NCBI GenBank assembly: GCA_965220955.1
Contig: CBDCRK010000002.1
Span: 62,001-126,000 of the forward strand
Direction of reading: 5' to 3'
Source of the DNA: CBDCRK01 sp965220955
GTDB lineage: Bacteria; Desulfobacterota; Binatia; Bin18; CBDCRK01
Length of the DNA: 64,000 bases
The notes under the pieces are model-generated. The model had not been told where the DNA came from. It made no database searches and saw only the letters and a program-made list of their open reading frames with translations. The number at the start of each line of letters is the position of its first letter. Within the stretch, counting starts at the first letter, position 1. This document shows positions 34,162 through 42,762 of the stretch, piece by piece. Position numbers and translations under genes: made by a program.

Positions 34162-35382
34162 ATGCCAGTCTTTACATGGCAGGGGGTTGGTCCCCGAGGA
34201 GAGACACTACGGGGAGAGATGGAAGCTGCCTCTCGTGAGGCCGTAGTCACGCGCCTGCGCACTCAGAGGATCCGGCCCCAGCCGGCACGAATCCGCGAGA
34301 AGGGCCAGTGGCTATCAATGGAAATTACTATCCCTGGTCTGGGCGGTAAGGTCACAACTAAGGACGTTGTGATCTTTACCCGTCAGTTGACTACAATGAT
34401 CGATGCCGGGTTACCTCTTGCCCAGTGCCTCGATATTCTTGCCCAGCAGACCGAAAACAAGGTCCTGGCCAAGGCGGTCCTGCAGATTAAAGCAGACATA
34501 GAGAGTGGCGCTACCTTTGCTGACGGGTTGAAAAAGCACTCCAAAATCTTCGATGACCTCTACACTAACATGGTAGCAGCAGGGGAAGTAGGAGGAATCC
34601 TGGACACAGTTCTTGGCCGGCTGGCTGGCTATATGGAAAAGGCAGCAAAGCTCAAGGCCAAGATTAAGGGAGCAATGATCTACCCGGTCAGCATTGTCAC
34701 CATCGCTGTGGTGGTAACCGGTATTCTGCTGGTCTATGTGATTCCTGTTTTTGCCGACCTTTTCACTAGCTTCGGCGAAGCCTTGCCCGCCCCCACCCAG
34801 TTTGTTGTTAACCTGAGCAATTTTACCCTTGCCTACTTTCAATATCTGCTAGGAACAATCATAGCTCTGATCTTTGCCTTCCGTCAGATCAGGCGGACCG
34901 AGAAAGGAGAATACTGGATTGACTACCTCACCCTTCGGCTTCCTGTCTTCGGTGATCTAGTGAAAAAGGCCTCAGTGGCCCGCTTCACCCGCACGCTCAG
35001 CGCCCTGGTTTCCTCTGGGGTCCCTATCCTTGAGGCCCTTTCTGTCACCGCCCGTACCGCAGGCAACAAGGTGGTAGAGAAGGAAGTGTTCCAGTCCCGC
35101 GTGAGCATCAGCGAAGGGAAGGCCCTCGCCGAGCCCTTAAGACAGGGGATGGTTTTTCCTCCGATGGTCTGCCAGATGATCAGTGTGGGGGAGACTACTG
35201 GAGCTTTAGATACAATGCTGGAGAAGGTCGCCGCTTTCTACGAAGATGAGGTGGACGACGCCGTGGCCAATCTCACCGCCTTTATGGAGCCTATGGTCAT
35301 TGCCTTTCTCGGAGTGGTGATCGGCGGCTTGGTGATCTCCATGTACCTGCCCATCTTCAAGCTGGGTGCTATCGCCGGGTAA
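34162..35382 (+). CDS. pilC: Type IV pilus inner-membrane platform protein PilC
   Basis: 406 residues with two T2SSF domains and multiple membrane helices, the platform that couples the assembly ATPases to pilin extension. First T2SSF: VVIFTRQLTTMIDAGLPLAQ near residue 73, with GAMIYPVSIVTIAVVVTGIL. Second: ASVARFTRTLSALVSSGVPI near 270 and the helix AFMEPMVIAFLGVVIGGLVI near 380. Length and order are normal. CGGAGG precedes the ATG at 34162. It lies between the deleted pilB and the PAS/sigma-54 regulator, in the pilBC-pilSR-pilA order, and looks undamaged. Confidence 0.95.
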   Translation: MPVFTWQGVGPRGETLRGEMEAASREAVVTRLRTQRIRPQPARIREKGQWLSMEITIPGLGGKVTTKDVVIFTRQLTTMIDAGLPLAQCLDILAQQTENKVLAKAVLQIKADIESGATFADGLKKHSKIFDDLYTNMVAAGEVGGILDTVLGRLAGYMEKAAKLKAKIKGAMIYPVSIVTIAVVVTGILLVYVIPVFADLFTSFGEALPAPTQFVVNLSNFTLAYFQYLLGTIIALIFAFRQIRRTEKGEYWIDYLTLRLPVFGDLVKKASVARFTRTLSALVSSGVPILEALSVTARTAGNKVVEKEVFQSRVSISEGKALAEPLRQGMVFPPMVCQMISVGETTGALDTMLEKVAAFYEDEVDDAVANLTAFMEPMVIAFLGVVIGGLVISMYLPIFKLGAIAG

Positions 35383-35388
35383 ACCCCA

Positions 35389-35592
35389 GTAGGCGTTCAG
35401 CTGTCAGCCCTAGATCTAGCCGGCGGCATAAATTGAGGGATCTCACAGAACAGTAAGGTTGGGACAGAGTGAAAATATCAGGCCTGTCCATTTTTTCAGA
35501 TCGTGCTGGGCTTAGCAAGCAAAGCATAGGCTCATATTGTTTATCGTTTACCCAGAAGCTGAAGCTTGATCACTAAGAGCTGACCACCTACT
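35389..35592. repeat. Gap bounded by inverted TCAGC/GCTGA units
   Basis: The 213-base gap between pilC and the pilS/R-like gene starts with gcgttcagctgtcagcc (35392-35408) and ends with agctgaagcttgatcactaa followed by gagctgacc (35558-35586). The TCAGC-rich left end and GCTGA-rich right end face each other like the element at 2945-3040. The centre is AT-rich and shows no gene. Confidence 0.5.
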
Positions 35593-35595
35593 TTT

Positions 35596-37611
35596 ATGGA
35601 ACGCAGGGAAAAACGCGAAGAGCTGCGCCGCTTGCAGTGGTTTCTTCTCCTGCGGGTAGTGGTTATCTCCTTCCTTTTGGGATCTACTGCCCTCCTTTAC
35701 TTCCACCACCAGGAGGAAGCCACCTTATTTTCTAGCCCTCTCTTTGTCGCCATTGTCTTGGCTTATTGCTTCTCTCTTATCTCTGCTCTCACTCTTCCCC
35801 GTCTTGCCAACTTCACCCTCTTCTCCCACTTGCAGGTTGCCTTCGACATCCTCTTCATCACCGGAATCGTAATTCTCACCGGTGGGCTGGAGAGCCCTTT
35901 TCCTTTTCTCTACAACCTCACAATTATCAATGCTGCCATTCTCCTCCCACAAACCGGGCCCCTAGCGGCCGCTGCCCTCTCTGCCCTTTGCTATGGGGGA
36001 ACAGTCACTCTGTTGTATTACCATCTGCTCCCCTTATTTTCCTTTAGACCTGTCTTGCACGCAGAAGAGTTCCCTTTCTTTCTACGTTTTCTCACTAACA
36101 TGTCCTCTTTTTTCCTTATTGCTTTCCTCAGCAGTTATCTTACCAGGAGGCTGGCGCGCGTGGAGGTCCTTCTGGCAGAGAGAGACATGGAGTTTAGCCA
36201 GCTTGCCTCTCTACAAGAGAGTATTATTCGCAGCCTCGATAGTGGCCTCATTATCACGGATTCCATGGGTAAGATGAACTACATCAATAGCCCTGCCGGC
36301 CAGATCCTTGGCTATGATACCCAGAGCTTAGTTGGTGAGGAGATCGGCACCCTCTTTCCTGCCTTGCATCCTTCTTCTTCCCCGTCGATTCCATGCGAAT
36401 TTACTGTTACTAACGGCTCAGCAAAAGAGTGCCTTGTGCGGGCCAGTTACTCTTCAGTTACAGACACCTATGGAAATGTCATTGGTAGCCTCTATATCAT
36501 CCAAGATGTGACCAGGGTCAAAGAGCTGGAGGAGAGCCTTCGCACAATAGAGGAGTTCCAGGGGCTTACAGATAGCGCAGAGCCGACGGCGGACGGTAGT
36601 CAGTCATTTGGCGGGATTCTCGGCCATGGGGATAAGATGACAACAGTCTACAAGCTGATCCGTAAAGTGGCTGACACCACTAGCACGGTTCTCATCACCG
36701 GGGAAAGTGGAACCGGCAAAGAACTGGTGGCCCGGGCTATCCATGAGAGAGGCCTTCGGCGGGAGAGACCCTTTATCCCCGTGAACTGTGGGGCAATACC
36801 AGAAAACCTCATGGAGAGTGAACTCTTTGGCCATGTACGAGGGGCATTTACTGGTGCTGTTGCTGACCGCCTCGGTCTGTTCCGTCAGGCAGATGGGGGA
36901 ACAATTTTTCTCGATGAGGTGGGAGAGCTTCCCCTCCAGCTCCAGGTTAAGCTCTTACGTGTTCTCCAGGATGGGATTATCACCTCAGTGGGGGGGACAA
37001 AGAATTTCACGGTGGACGTGCGGGCCATTGCTGCCACCAACAGAAATCTGGAAGAGGAGGTTGCCAAAGGCAACTTTCGGGAAGACCTTTACTATCGGCT
37101 TAATGTGATCCCCATCTCCCTTCCCCCTCTCCGAGAACGCCGTGAAGACCTATCTTTGCTCATTCACCACTTTCTAGAACGATTTGCAGCCGAAGAGGGA
37201 AAGACTGTAACCAAGGTTTCTCCCCGGGCCCTGCGGGTCCTCCTCGATTACAGCTATCCAGGTAACGTCCGGGAGCTAGAAAACACTGTCCGTCATGCAG
37301 TAGCCATGGCCGACAGTGATACTATTAGGGAGATAGACCTCCCCTCCCACTTCTTGCAGAATTTAGAGATTGGAACTCGAAGTACAGAGGCTAAGCTCGC
37401 AGGAATACAAGCAGAAGGAGATAACTTTTTCGCCAAGGGAATTAGCCTTGACGACGATCTGGCTGCATACGAACAGCTCATTCTCAGGGCTGCCCTGGAA
37501 AAAGCCGAGGGAGTACAGAAGCGGGCGGCCGAACTCCTCGGCATTAACTACCGCTCCTTCCGCCACCGGCTGCAAAAGTACAATCTCGGCAAAATCCCAA
37601 GCCTGATATAA
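35596..37611 (+). CDS. Membrane-anchored PAS / sigma-54 activator (PilS sensor joined to PilR output)
   Basis: 671 residues in one frame. Residues 1-200 hold about six membrane helices (LLRVVVISFLLGSTALLYF, LQVAFDILFITGIVILTGGL), as in PilS sensors. A PAS domain follows at about 210-310 (IIRSLDSGLIITDSMGKMNY). After a ~30-residue linker comes a sigma-54 AAA+ domain (~335-570): Walker A GESGTGKELVARAIHERG, the sigma-54-contacting ELFGHVRGAFTGA, Walker B GGTIFLDEVGELPL. A C-terminal Fis-type helix-turn-helix follows (AAELLGINYRSFRHRLQKY). There is no histidine kinase and no receiver domain. Either the two-component system was shortened to one protein, or a deletion fused pilS to pilR in frame. 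It is placed to act on the sigma-54 promoter of pilA. Confidence 0.88.
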   Translation: MERREKREELRRLQWFLLLRVVVISFLLGSTALLYFHHQEEATLFSSPLFVAIVLAYCFSLISALTLPRLANFTLFSHLQVAFDILFITGIVILTGGLESPFPFLYNLTIINAAILLPQTGPLAAAALSALCYGGTVTLLYYHLLPLFSFRPVLHAEEFPFFLRFLTNMSSFFLIAFLSSYLTRRLARVEVLLAERDMEFSQLASLQESIIRSLDSGLIITDSMGKMNYINSPAGQILGYDTQSLVGEEIGTLFPALHPSSSPSIPCEFTVTNGSAKECLVRASYSSVTDTYGNVIGSLYIIQDVTRVKELEESLRTIEEFQGLTDSAEPTADGSQSFGGILGHGDKMTTVYKLIRKVADTTSTVLITGESGTGKELVARAIHERGLRRERPFIPVNCGAIPENLMESELFGHVRGAFTGAVADRLGLFRQADGGTIFLDEVGELPLQLQVKLLRVLQDGIITSVGGTKNFTVDVRAIAATNRNLEEEVAKGNFREDLYYRLNVIPISLPPLRERREDLSLLIHHFLERFAAEEGKTVTKVSPRALRVLLDYSYPGNVRELENTVRHAVAMADSDTIREIDLPSHFLQNLEIGTRSTEAKLAGIQAEGDNFFAKGISLDDDLAAYEQLILRAALEKAEGVQKRAAELLGINYRSFRHRLQKYNLGKIPSLI

Positions 37612-37639
37612 AATTAACACTACCTGAGTGTTAATTTTA
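37609..37639 (+). terminator. Strong hairpin terminator after the sigma-54 activator
   Basis: A perfect 13-base inverted repeat: taaaattaacact at 37609-37621 and agtgttaatttta at 37627-37639, five-base loop acctg. It overlaps the stop codon of the regulator. The arms carry the A and T runs expected of a bidirectional terminator. Confidence 0.8.
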
Positions 37640-37778
37640 CGATGCCATTTTCTGTCATTGACAACAATTTTTGTCACTCAGATATTTTCATAGCCTCTAT
37701 TATTATAATACCCAGTGATTTGCTTTCAGAGCTAAGTTATTGGTTCCTATAGGCTTTTTTGATATATGACTGTCTATT

Positions 37779-37793
37779 TGGCATGATTATTGC
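37779..37793 (+). promoter_or_regulatory. Sigma-54 promoter of pilA
   Basis: TGGCATGATTATTGC has GG (37780-37781) and GC (37792-37793) exactly ten bases apart, the -24/-12 geometry of sigma-54 promoters (consensus TGGCAC-N5-TTGC). It lies 145 bases before pilA, which leaves room for a leader. The upstream 130 AT-rich bases could hold activator sites. Confidence 0.75.
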
Positions 37794-37938
37794 CGTCCTA
37801 TTTGCTTAACTTTTGTCCGGCTAATCTTTGTGCCTGGATAAGGAGGTGAGAGTAGAAAAGGCAAAGGAGGACAAAGCCCCAGAGGAGGCAAAAAGGCTCA
37901 AAAGCAAACTCTTTTAAACTCTATTTAGGGAGGTAGGT

Positions 37939-38283
37939 ATGAAGAACAAAGGTTTTACACTAATCGAACTTTTGGTGGTCGTTGCCATCATTGGTATTCT
38001 GGCTGCCATTGCCATCCCCCAGTTCACCGTATACCGTCAGAGGGGTTATGATAGTCGAGCAGAGACAGACCTGAGAAACTTTGTCACTGCTCAGGAAGCC
38101 TATTTCGCAAGTAATGAGCAGTACACCTCAGGCATTACCCCCCCAGGATTCAAACAATCCTCTGATGTTACAATTACTGTAGCCCTTACCGGTACTAGTG
38201 CTTTTACTGCGACCGGGACCAGTGGCAAAGGCTCTGGTAAAACCTATACCTTCGATAGCACAACAGGGAGAATTACCAGCTAA
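37939..38283 (+). CDS. pilA: Type IV pilin PilA, aromatic-rich
   Basis: Prepilin of 114 residues. The leader MKNKG is cleaved before F in G/FTLIELLVVVAIIGILA, giving a mature chain of 109 residues with E5 conserved. Aromatic residues fall at mature positions 1, 24, 27, 32, 51 and 57, the same six places as in the Geobacter PilA, plus extra ones at 43 and 50. In all 12 of 109 are aromatic, with none of the long gaps seen in ordinary pilins. The C-terminal half is Thr/Gly/Ser-rich with no cysteine pair, so it lacks the usual D-region disulfide. GGGAGG precedes the ATG. Expression is probably under the sigma-54 promoter at 37779. Confidence 0.95.
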   Translation: MKNKGFTLIELLVVVAIIGILAAIAIPQFTVYRQRGYDSRAETDLRNFVTAQEAYFASNEQYTSGITPPGFKQSSDVTITVALTGTSAFTATGTSGKGSGKTYTFDSTTGRITS

Positions 38284-38318
38284 CCATCTAACTATTGTCC
38301 TTATCTTGCCCATACCTT

Positions 38319-38352
38319 AGAGGAGCATGGGGAAAGTCTTCCATGCTCCTCT
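38319..38352 (+). terminator. Hairpin terminator/attenuator after pilA
   Basis: agaggagcatgg at 38319-38330 and ccatgctcctct at 38341-38352 form a 12-pair stem with a ten-base loop. The T tract behind it (tgcctttg) is poor, so it may reduce rather than stop transcription into the next gene, keeping pilin mRNA more abundant. Confidence 0.6.
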
Positions 38353-38372
38353 TGCCTTTGGGGATGTGAGAG

Positions 38373-40832
38373 ATGTCCCGACTTGATTCTGCCGGAGGCA
38401 AAAGTGCTCCCTATGTGCTGCTGATCCTGCTTGGGATTACGCTCTTTTATGCCGAGGTGGTGTTTTTTTCCCAGGTGCCGATTCTACGTGACGCGGCTAA
38501 GTTCTTTTTCCCCATGAAATATTACCTCCACCTCCATCTGCAGGATCTTACTCTCCCTTTGTGGATACCCAATATCTTCATGGGCAGGCCCTTTCTGGCT
38601 AATTTCCAGTCCGGCATTTTTTATCCCCCGAATCTTTTATTCTTCTTACCTGCTCCTACCGCTGCTTTTCGCATCTTTTTCCTCTTCCACTATGCCATCC
38701 TTGCTCTAGGGGCTTTCTTTTATTTACAATATAAGTCTTGCTCCCGACCGGTCTCGTTTCTGGGGGCTCTGGTCTTCACCTTTGGCGGCTTTATGGTTTC
38801 GCTGGGCAACGTTCTAAACCATCTGCAGGCCGCCTCCTGGTTACCCTTTCTCCTTCTCTTTCACGAGAGACTGATGAACTCTCCTTCCTGGCGCTATTTT
38901 CTGGTGTTTACTCTTTTTGAACTTCTTCACTTCCTAGGGGGATCTCCAGAAATTTTCCTGATGACCAATCTGATACTATTTCTCCTCACGCTCTTTCGAG
39001 CGTGGTCAGCGGAAAAGCTCTTCTCTCGTTGGTCCCTGCTTCTGATCCCCACTTCTTTGGGTGTCACTCTGCTTATCGCCCTCCCCCAGATCCTCCCCAC
39101 CTTAGAGATGATTCAGCTTTCTCCCCGTAGTGAGGGGTTGCCTTTTGCAGACCTCTCTCGCTGGTCCTTTGAACCAATCTCCCTCCTCAACCTATTTTTT
39201 CCCCCTCGTTTTCTTAGTCCTGAGGGCCAATTCGGCTTCCATGCCCTCCTAGATACAGAAGTGCCATGGGTCTTAAGCATCTATCTGGGCGCTCTCATCC
39301 CCTCCATGGCTCTTTTTTTCCTCTGGCAGGGGCAAAAGCGGGAGAAGTATTTGTGGGGAGCCCTTCTTCTCTTGGGGCTCCTTCTGGCTATGGGAGTCCA
39401 TACCCCGCTCTTCCCTTTTCTCCTGGCTTCCTTCCCCCCTCTGGCCATGTTTCGCTATCCAGAAAAGTTTCTCTACTTTATCCACCTCTCTCTCTTTGTG
39501 CTGAGTAGCCAAGGCCTGGCCCTGCTCCTCGACACTGAGGATCAGCCTCTTCGCCGCAAAGCTCTCCTCCTTCTTGGCGGGGTGGGGCTCACCATCACCA
39601 TCCCTTACCTTTTTTTCCTCTTCCGACTTGACACCATTGTTACTAGCCTCTCCTGGATGAAATCTCATGGCATCGCACTAATCTTAAACCCCTGGGCCAT
39701 AGGCAGCCTAGGAGTCAACTGGGAAAGGTTCCTTCTCATTACCCTGGCGGCTATCTTGTTGCTTCTCTCTTATAATCATGCCTGGTTAAAAAAGAATACT
39801 TTCATCCTTCTCTTTACCGCTCTGCTCTCCTTGGACGTCTTGGTAGCGAATCGGGACCTCAACCTTTATGCTGATGCTCGTGTTCTGCTTTCTCCCTCCC
39901 CGATTGCCCGCCTTTGTGGGGCTCCTTCCCATGACTATCGCACCGTTCATGGGAAAGTGGATTTCCACAACATGGATAGCTCTCCGATGGGGCAAGAGCT
40001 TTCACCCTCTAACAAGCTGTACTTTGCTGCCTATGACTACAATACGCGCATCCCCGTTATTAAGGAGCATGAGCTTCTCTTTCTGCGGATCTCCTATCCT
40101 AACACTGGTATCATCCAAGGGCTGGATCATTTCTGGGGCCCTGGCGGCATCCAGCTCACTGACGAGATTGATCTTCTTAAGATTCTTACCATCTTACCCC
40201 TGGATCAACAATTAAAACTCCTGCAAACCTTCAATGTCCGCTTTCTCGTAGCTCCCAGTTTTCTCACCTCCTCGCAGATTGTGAAAACCATTCCTCTTGC
40301 CGAGAGACCTCTTACCTTCTACGAGCTTCGTTCTCCTAGCCCACGGGCCTATCTTGCCTACCGATCACACACCGCCTCAGATCCTATCGAGACTACCAAC
40401 CTCATTATTCAGGAAGACTTTGATCCTCAGCGTGATGTTGTTGTCCACAAGTCCCGTCCTTTGACTCAATCCCGTACGGGCCCGCACCTGATAGGAAGCC
40501 CTCACCCCAACGACTACGTAAAGATTACCTCTTATGGTGATAGGGAGATCTCCCTGGAGTCTCAGTCTCACAGTCCGGCCATTCTTGTCCTCAACGACAC
40601 CTCTTATCCCGGCTGGAAGGCCAGCGTTGATGGCAGAGAGACCCCCATCTTGCGTGCCAACTGGTGGGTGCGAGGTATAGCAGTAGAGGAGGGCCGACAT
40701 ACCGTGGTCTTCCGCTATGAACCGGCCACATTTTTCTTGGGCATCAAGCTATCGCTTCTTTCCCTAACCGGGCTCTCCCTGCTCTTAATGCTTGGCAAAA
40801 TAAGTAGACGGGGGCTTTCCTTGTGGCGTTGA
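38373..40832 (+). CDS. YfhO-family multi-membrane protein, copy 1
   Basis: Large membrane protein of 819 residues resembling the YfhO family of GT-C-like proteins. The N-terminal ~500 residues form 10-12 membrane helices, with family elements LPLWIPNIFMGRPFLANFQSG, YPPNLLFFLPAPTAAFRIFF (as pieces) and LGNVLNHLQAASWLPFLLLF. The periplasmic C-terminal domain ends in a beta region with PAILVLNDTSYPGWKASVDG and ILRANWWVRGIAVEEGRH, which is typical, then a last helix. Related proteins are thought to transfer sugars to cell-surface polymers. It is close in sequence to the copy at 44080-46491 along its whole length. The position right after pilA suggests, but does not show, a role in pilin or surface glycosylation. 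Confidence 0.85.
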   Translation: MSRLDSAGGKSAPYVLLILLGITLFYAEVVFFSQVPILRDAAKFFFPMKYYLHLHLQDLTLPLWIPNIFMGRPFLANFQSGIFYPPNLLFFLPAPTAAFRIFFLFHYAILALGAFFYLQYKSCSRPVSFLGALVFTFGGFMVSLGNVLNHLQAASWLPFLLLFHERLMNSPSWRYFLVFTLFELLHFLGGSPEIFLMTNLILFLLTLFRAWSAEKLFSRWSLLLIPTSLGVTLLIALPQILPTLEMIQLSPRSEGLPFADLSRWSFEPISLLNLFFPPRFLSPEGQFGFHALLDTEVPWVLSIYLGALIPSMALFFLWQGQKREKYLWGALLLLGLLLAMGVHTPLFPFLLASFPPLAMFRYPEKFLYFIHLSLFVLSSQGLALLLDTEDQPLRRKALLLLGGVGLTITIPYLFFLFRLDTIVTSLSWMKSHGIALILNPWAIGSLGVNWERFLLITLAAILLLLSYNHAWLKKNTFILLFTALLSLDVLVANRDLNLYADARVLLSPSPIARLCGAPSHDYRTVHGKVDFHNMDSSPMGQELSPSNKLYFAAYDYNTRIPVIKEHELLFLRISYPNTGIIQGLDHFWGPGGIQLTDEIDLLKILTILPLDQQLKLLQTFNVRFLVAPSFLTSSQIVKTIPLAERPLTFYELRSPSPRAYLAYRSHTASDPIETTNLIIQEDFDPQRDVVVHKSRPLTQSRTGPHLIGSPHPNDYVKITSYGDREISLESQSHSPAILVLNDTSYPGWKASVDGRETPILRANWWVRGIAVEEGRHTVVFRYEPATFFLGIKLSLLSLTGLSLLLMLGKISRRGLSLWR

Positions 40833-41104
40833 TTATCCGCGCCACCAACCTAGGTTGGATCCTTGGGCTAGATCCTAATGTTCGCGAGATCACTGACAAG
40901 AATTATAGTGAGGACTGCCATGATTGTCCTGGCAGTCCTGGCGGTTTACTGGTCCTCTTTGGACAACAAGGCCCTGACCAAGGGGCAGAATATTTTCAGC
41001 AAGTTTTGGATCTTAGTCCAGATTACCCACAAAAAAACCTTATCCAAAGCCTACTAGAGCAAAGAATAGCTGTTGGGCAGGATGAAAATCTTCCGGCAGA
41101 TTAA
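40823..41104 (+). pseudogene. Remnant of a TPR-containing membrane protein
   Basis: Two pieces in different frames. One frame, from about 40918, reads MIVLAVLAVYWSSLDNKALT, a typical first membrane helix of TPR/GT-C-type membrane proteins, but stops early. The other frame, running 40823-41104, ends with AEYFQQVLDLSPDYPQKNLI, a TPR-like helix pair. Together they look like a longer gene that has lost its middle and its frame. The product as written would be a meaningless 93-residue peptide. Confidence 0.4.
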
Positions 41105-41131
41105 ACCACCAGCTCCCCATGACCGGCCAAT

Positions 41132-42751
41132 ATGAAAAACACTAAAAACGAAAAAGAAGGCAAGAGGATTGTTGGGCTTCCAGCCTTCCTCTCCTTTTTT
41201 TCGTACCCCTACCTGTTGCTTGCTCTGGTGCTCAGTAGAGCCCTGTCCTTTTGCTCTTCTAATGAGGCCGATAATGACCTATGGGAGCGCCTCCTTCTGG
41301 GCAGAGATATTTTGAGCGCTGTAGGTTCAAGCCCACAAGGAGGCAACGGGCTAGTCTCGCAAGTGCTTTATACCAATACTTATTCTTTTACTGCTCCCAG
41401 CCAACCAGCAGTGATTCATGAATGGTTGGCAGACGTGATCTTCTTTATCATCTACCAATGGGGGGGAATCCTGGCCTTTTACTTTTTAAATTGAGCTTGG
41501 CCCTTTTGACCGTTTTTCTCATCCTGGCCTTGTGCCGGCAGCAGACAGCAAATCCGTGGTGCGCGGCTTTTCCCACTCTTTTTGCCATACCCATCCTCTC
41601 GCCCGGTTATTTGACCAGACCCCAGATCTTCACCTATCTCTTCGCGGCCCTGTACTTTTACATTTTGTACCAGTTTACCGAGAGGGGCAAAAATATCCTT
41701 TTCTTACTTCCCCTGGTGATGGCCATCTGGGCTAACGTCCACGGCGGTTTTCTTGTAGGCTTAGGAAGCATTACGATTTTTACCGTCTCTACGATCTTTG
41801 ACTTCCTGCGTGACAAGAAGGCCGAGCGCAAGGCTGTCGGCCTTCTCCTTTTGTGGGGTGGACTGTCGGCCCTCTCTACCTTGTTAACCCCCTATGGAAT
41901 AAAGCTGTGGGAGTTTCTCTCCCACAGCCTCGCTACCCCCCCGTCCCATTACCGAATGGTATCCCATCCCGTTTCTTGATACTTCCTTTCTGTATGTGAA
42001 GGTCATGGTCATCCTCTTGGGCCTGGCGCTCTTTATCTTACCCAGGCAAACACAGCGGCTGTGGGAAATCACGCTTGTTGGATTCGCTGTCTATTTTGCC
42101 CTTCGGCATCATCGACATATTCCTCTCCTGGATATTCTGGGAGCTTCCCTTCTGGCCAAAGGGCTGGGGAGCTTATGGGGGCGAGTGGCAGGAAGAGAGA
42201 AAAATATCCTGAGTTCTCCAGGGTTTCATTTCGTCCTGAAAACCGCCATTGTTGTTATGGCTTTATCCCATTTCCTCACCACAGGTGCTATTTACCTGCG
42301 TGCATATGGACAGGTAGTAGTTACGGCCGATTTCCCGGTGGCCGCCGTAGCTTTTATCAAAAACAACCAGATCTGGGGAAATCTGATTGTTCCTTTTGAT
42401 TGGGGAAGTTATGCCTTGTGGCATCTCTTTCCCCAGTGCAGGGTTTCTATTGATGGCCGCTATGACACAGCCTATCCTTCAGAGGTCCTCCAAGATCATT
42501 GGCAGTTTACCGGAGGAGGGACACAATGGCGCAACCTGATAGAAAAATATCCTAGTGAGATTGCCCTATTAATGCGGAGACATGGAACCCACCTGCGGCT
42601 CTTTGAGGACCCAGAATGGCAGTATATCTACTCCGACCCAGTAGCGTTGATCTTTATCCGCAAAGTGTCCTCACAGAAGGCGGTGCTGGAAAAGCTCAGG
42701 GACAACCGCTTGGACCGCTCTCGCCCGGCTATTGACCCCTACTTTCCCTGA
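41132..42751 (+). pseudogene. GT-C-like polytopic membrane protein, broken by two homopolymer frameshifts
   Basis: Joined across two shifts this is one membrane protein of about 540 residues. Frame 41132-41494 gives YPYLLLALVLSRALSFCSSN and HEWLADVIFFIIYQWGGILA. After a lost T near 41480-41490 the next frame continues KLSLALLTVFLILALCR and LPLVMAIWANVHGGFLVGLG. After an extra C in a run of seven near 41937-41943 the last part reads PITEWYPIPFLDTSFLYVKV, the helices, and CRVSIDGRYDTAYPSEVLQD. The H-E-W near residue 105, ANVHGG near 200 and DGRYDTAYP motifs resemble putative GT-C glycosyltransferases. Both shifts fall in homopolymers, so sequencing error is plausible and the gene may be intact in the organism. 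Confidence 0.65.
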
Positions 42752-42762
42752 GGAGATAGTGA

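Noticed and set aside
40823..41104. A genuine 93-residue gene after YfhO copy 1
   Set aside because: The start overlaps the end of the YfhO gene, and the sequence reads as pieces of a larger TPR membrane protein in two frames, so it is listed as a remnant.
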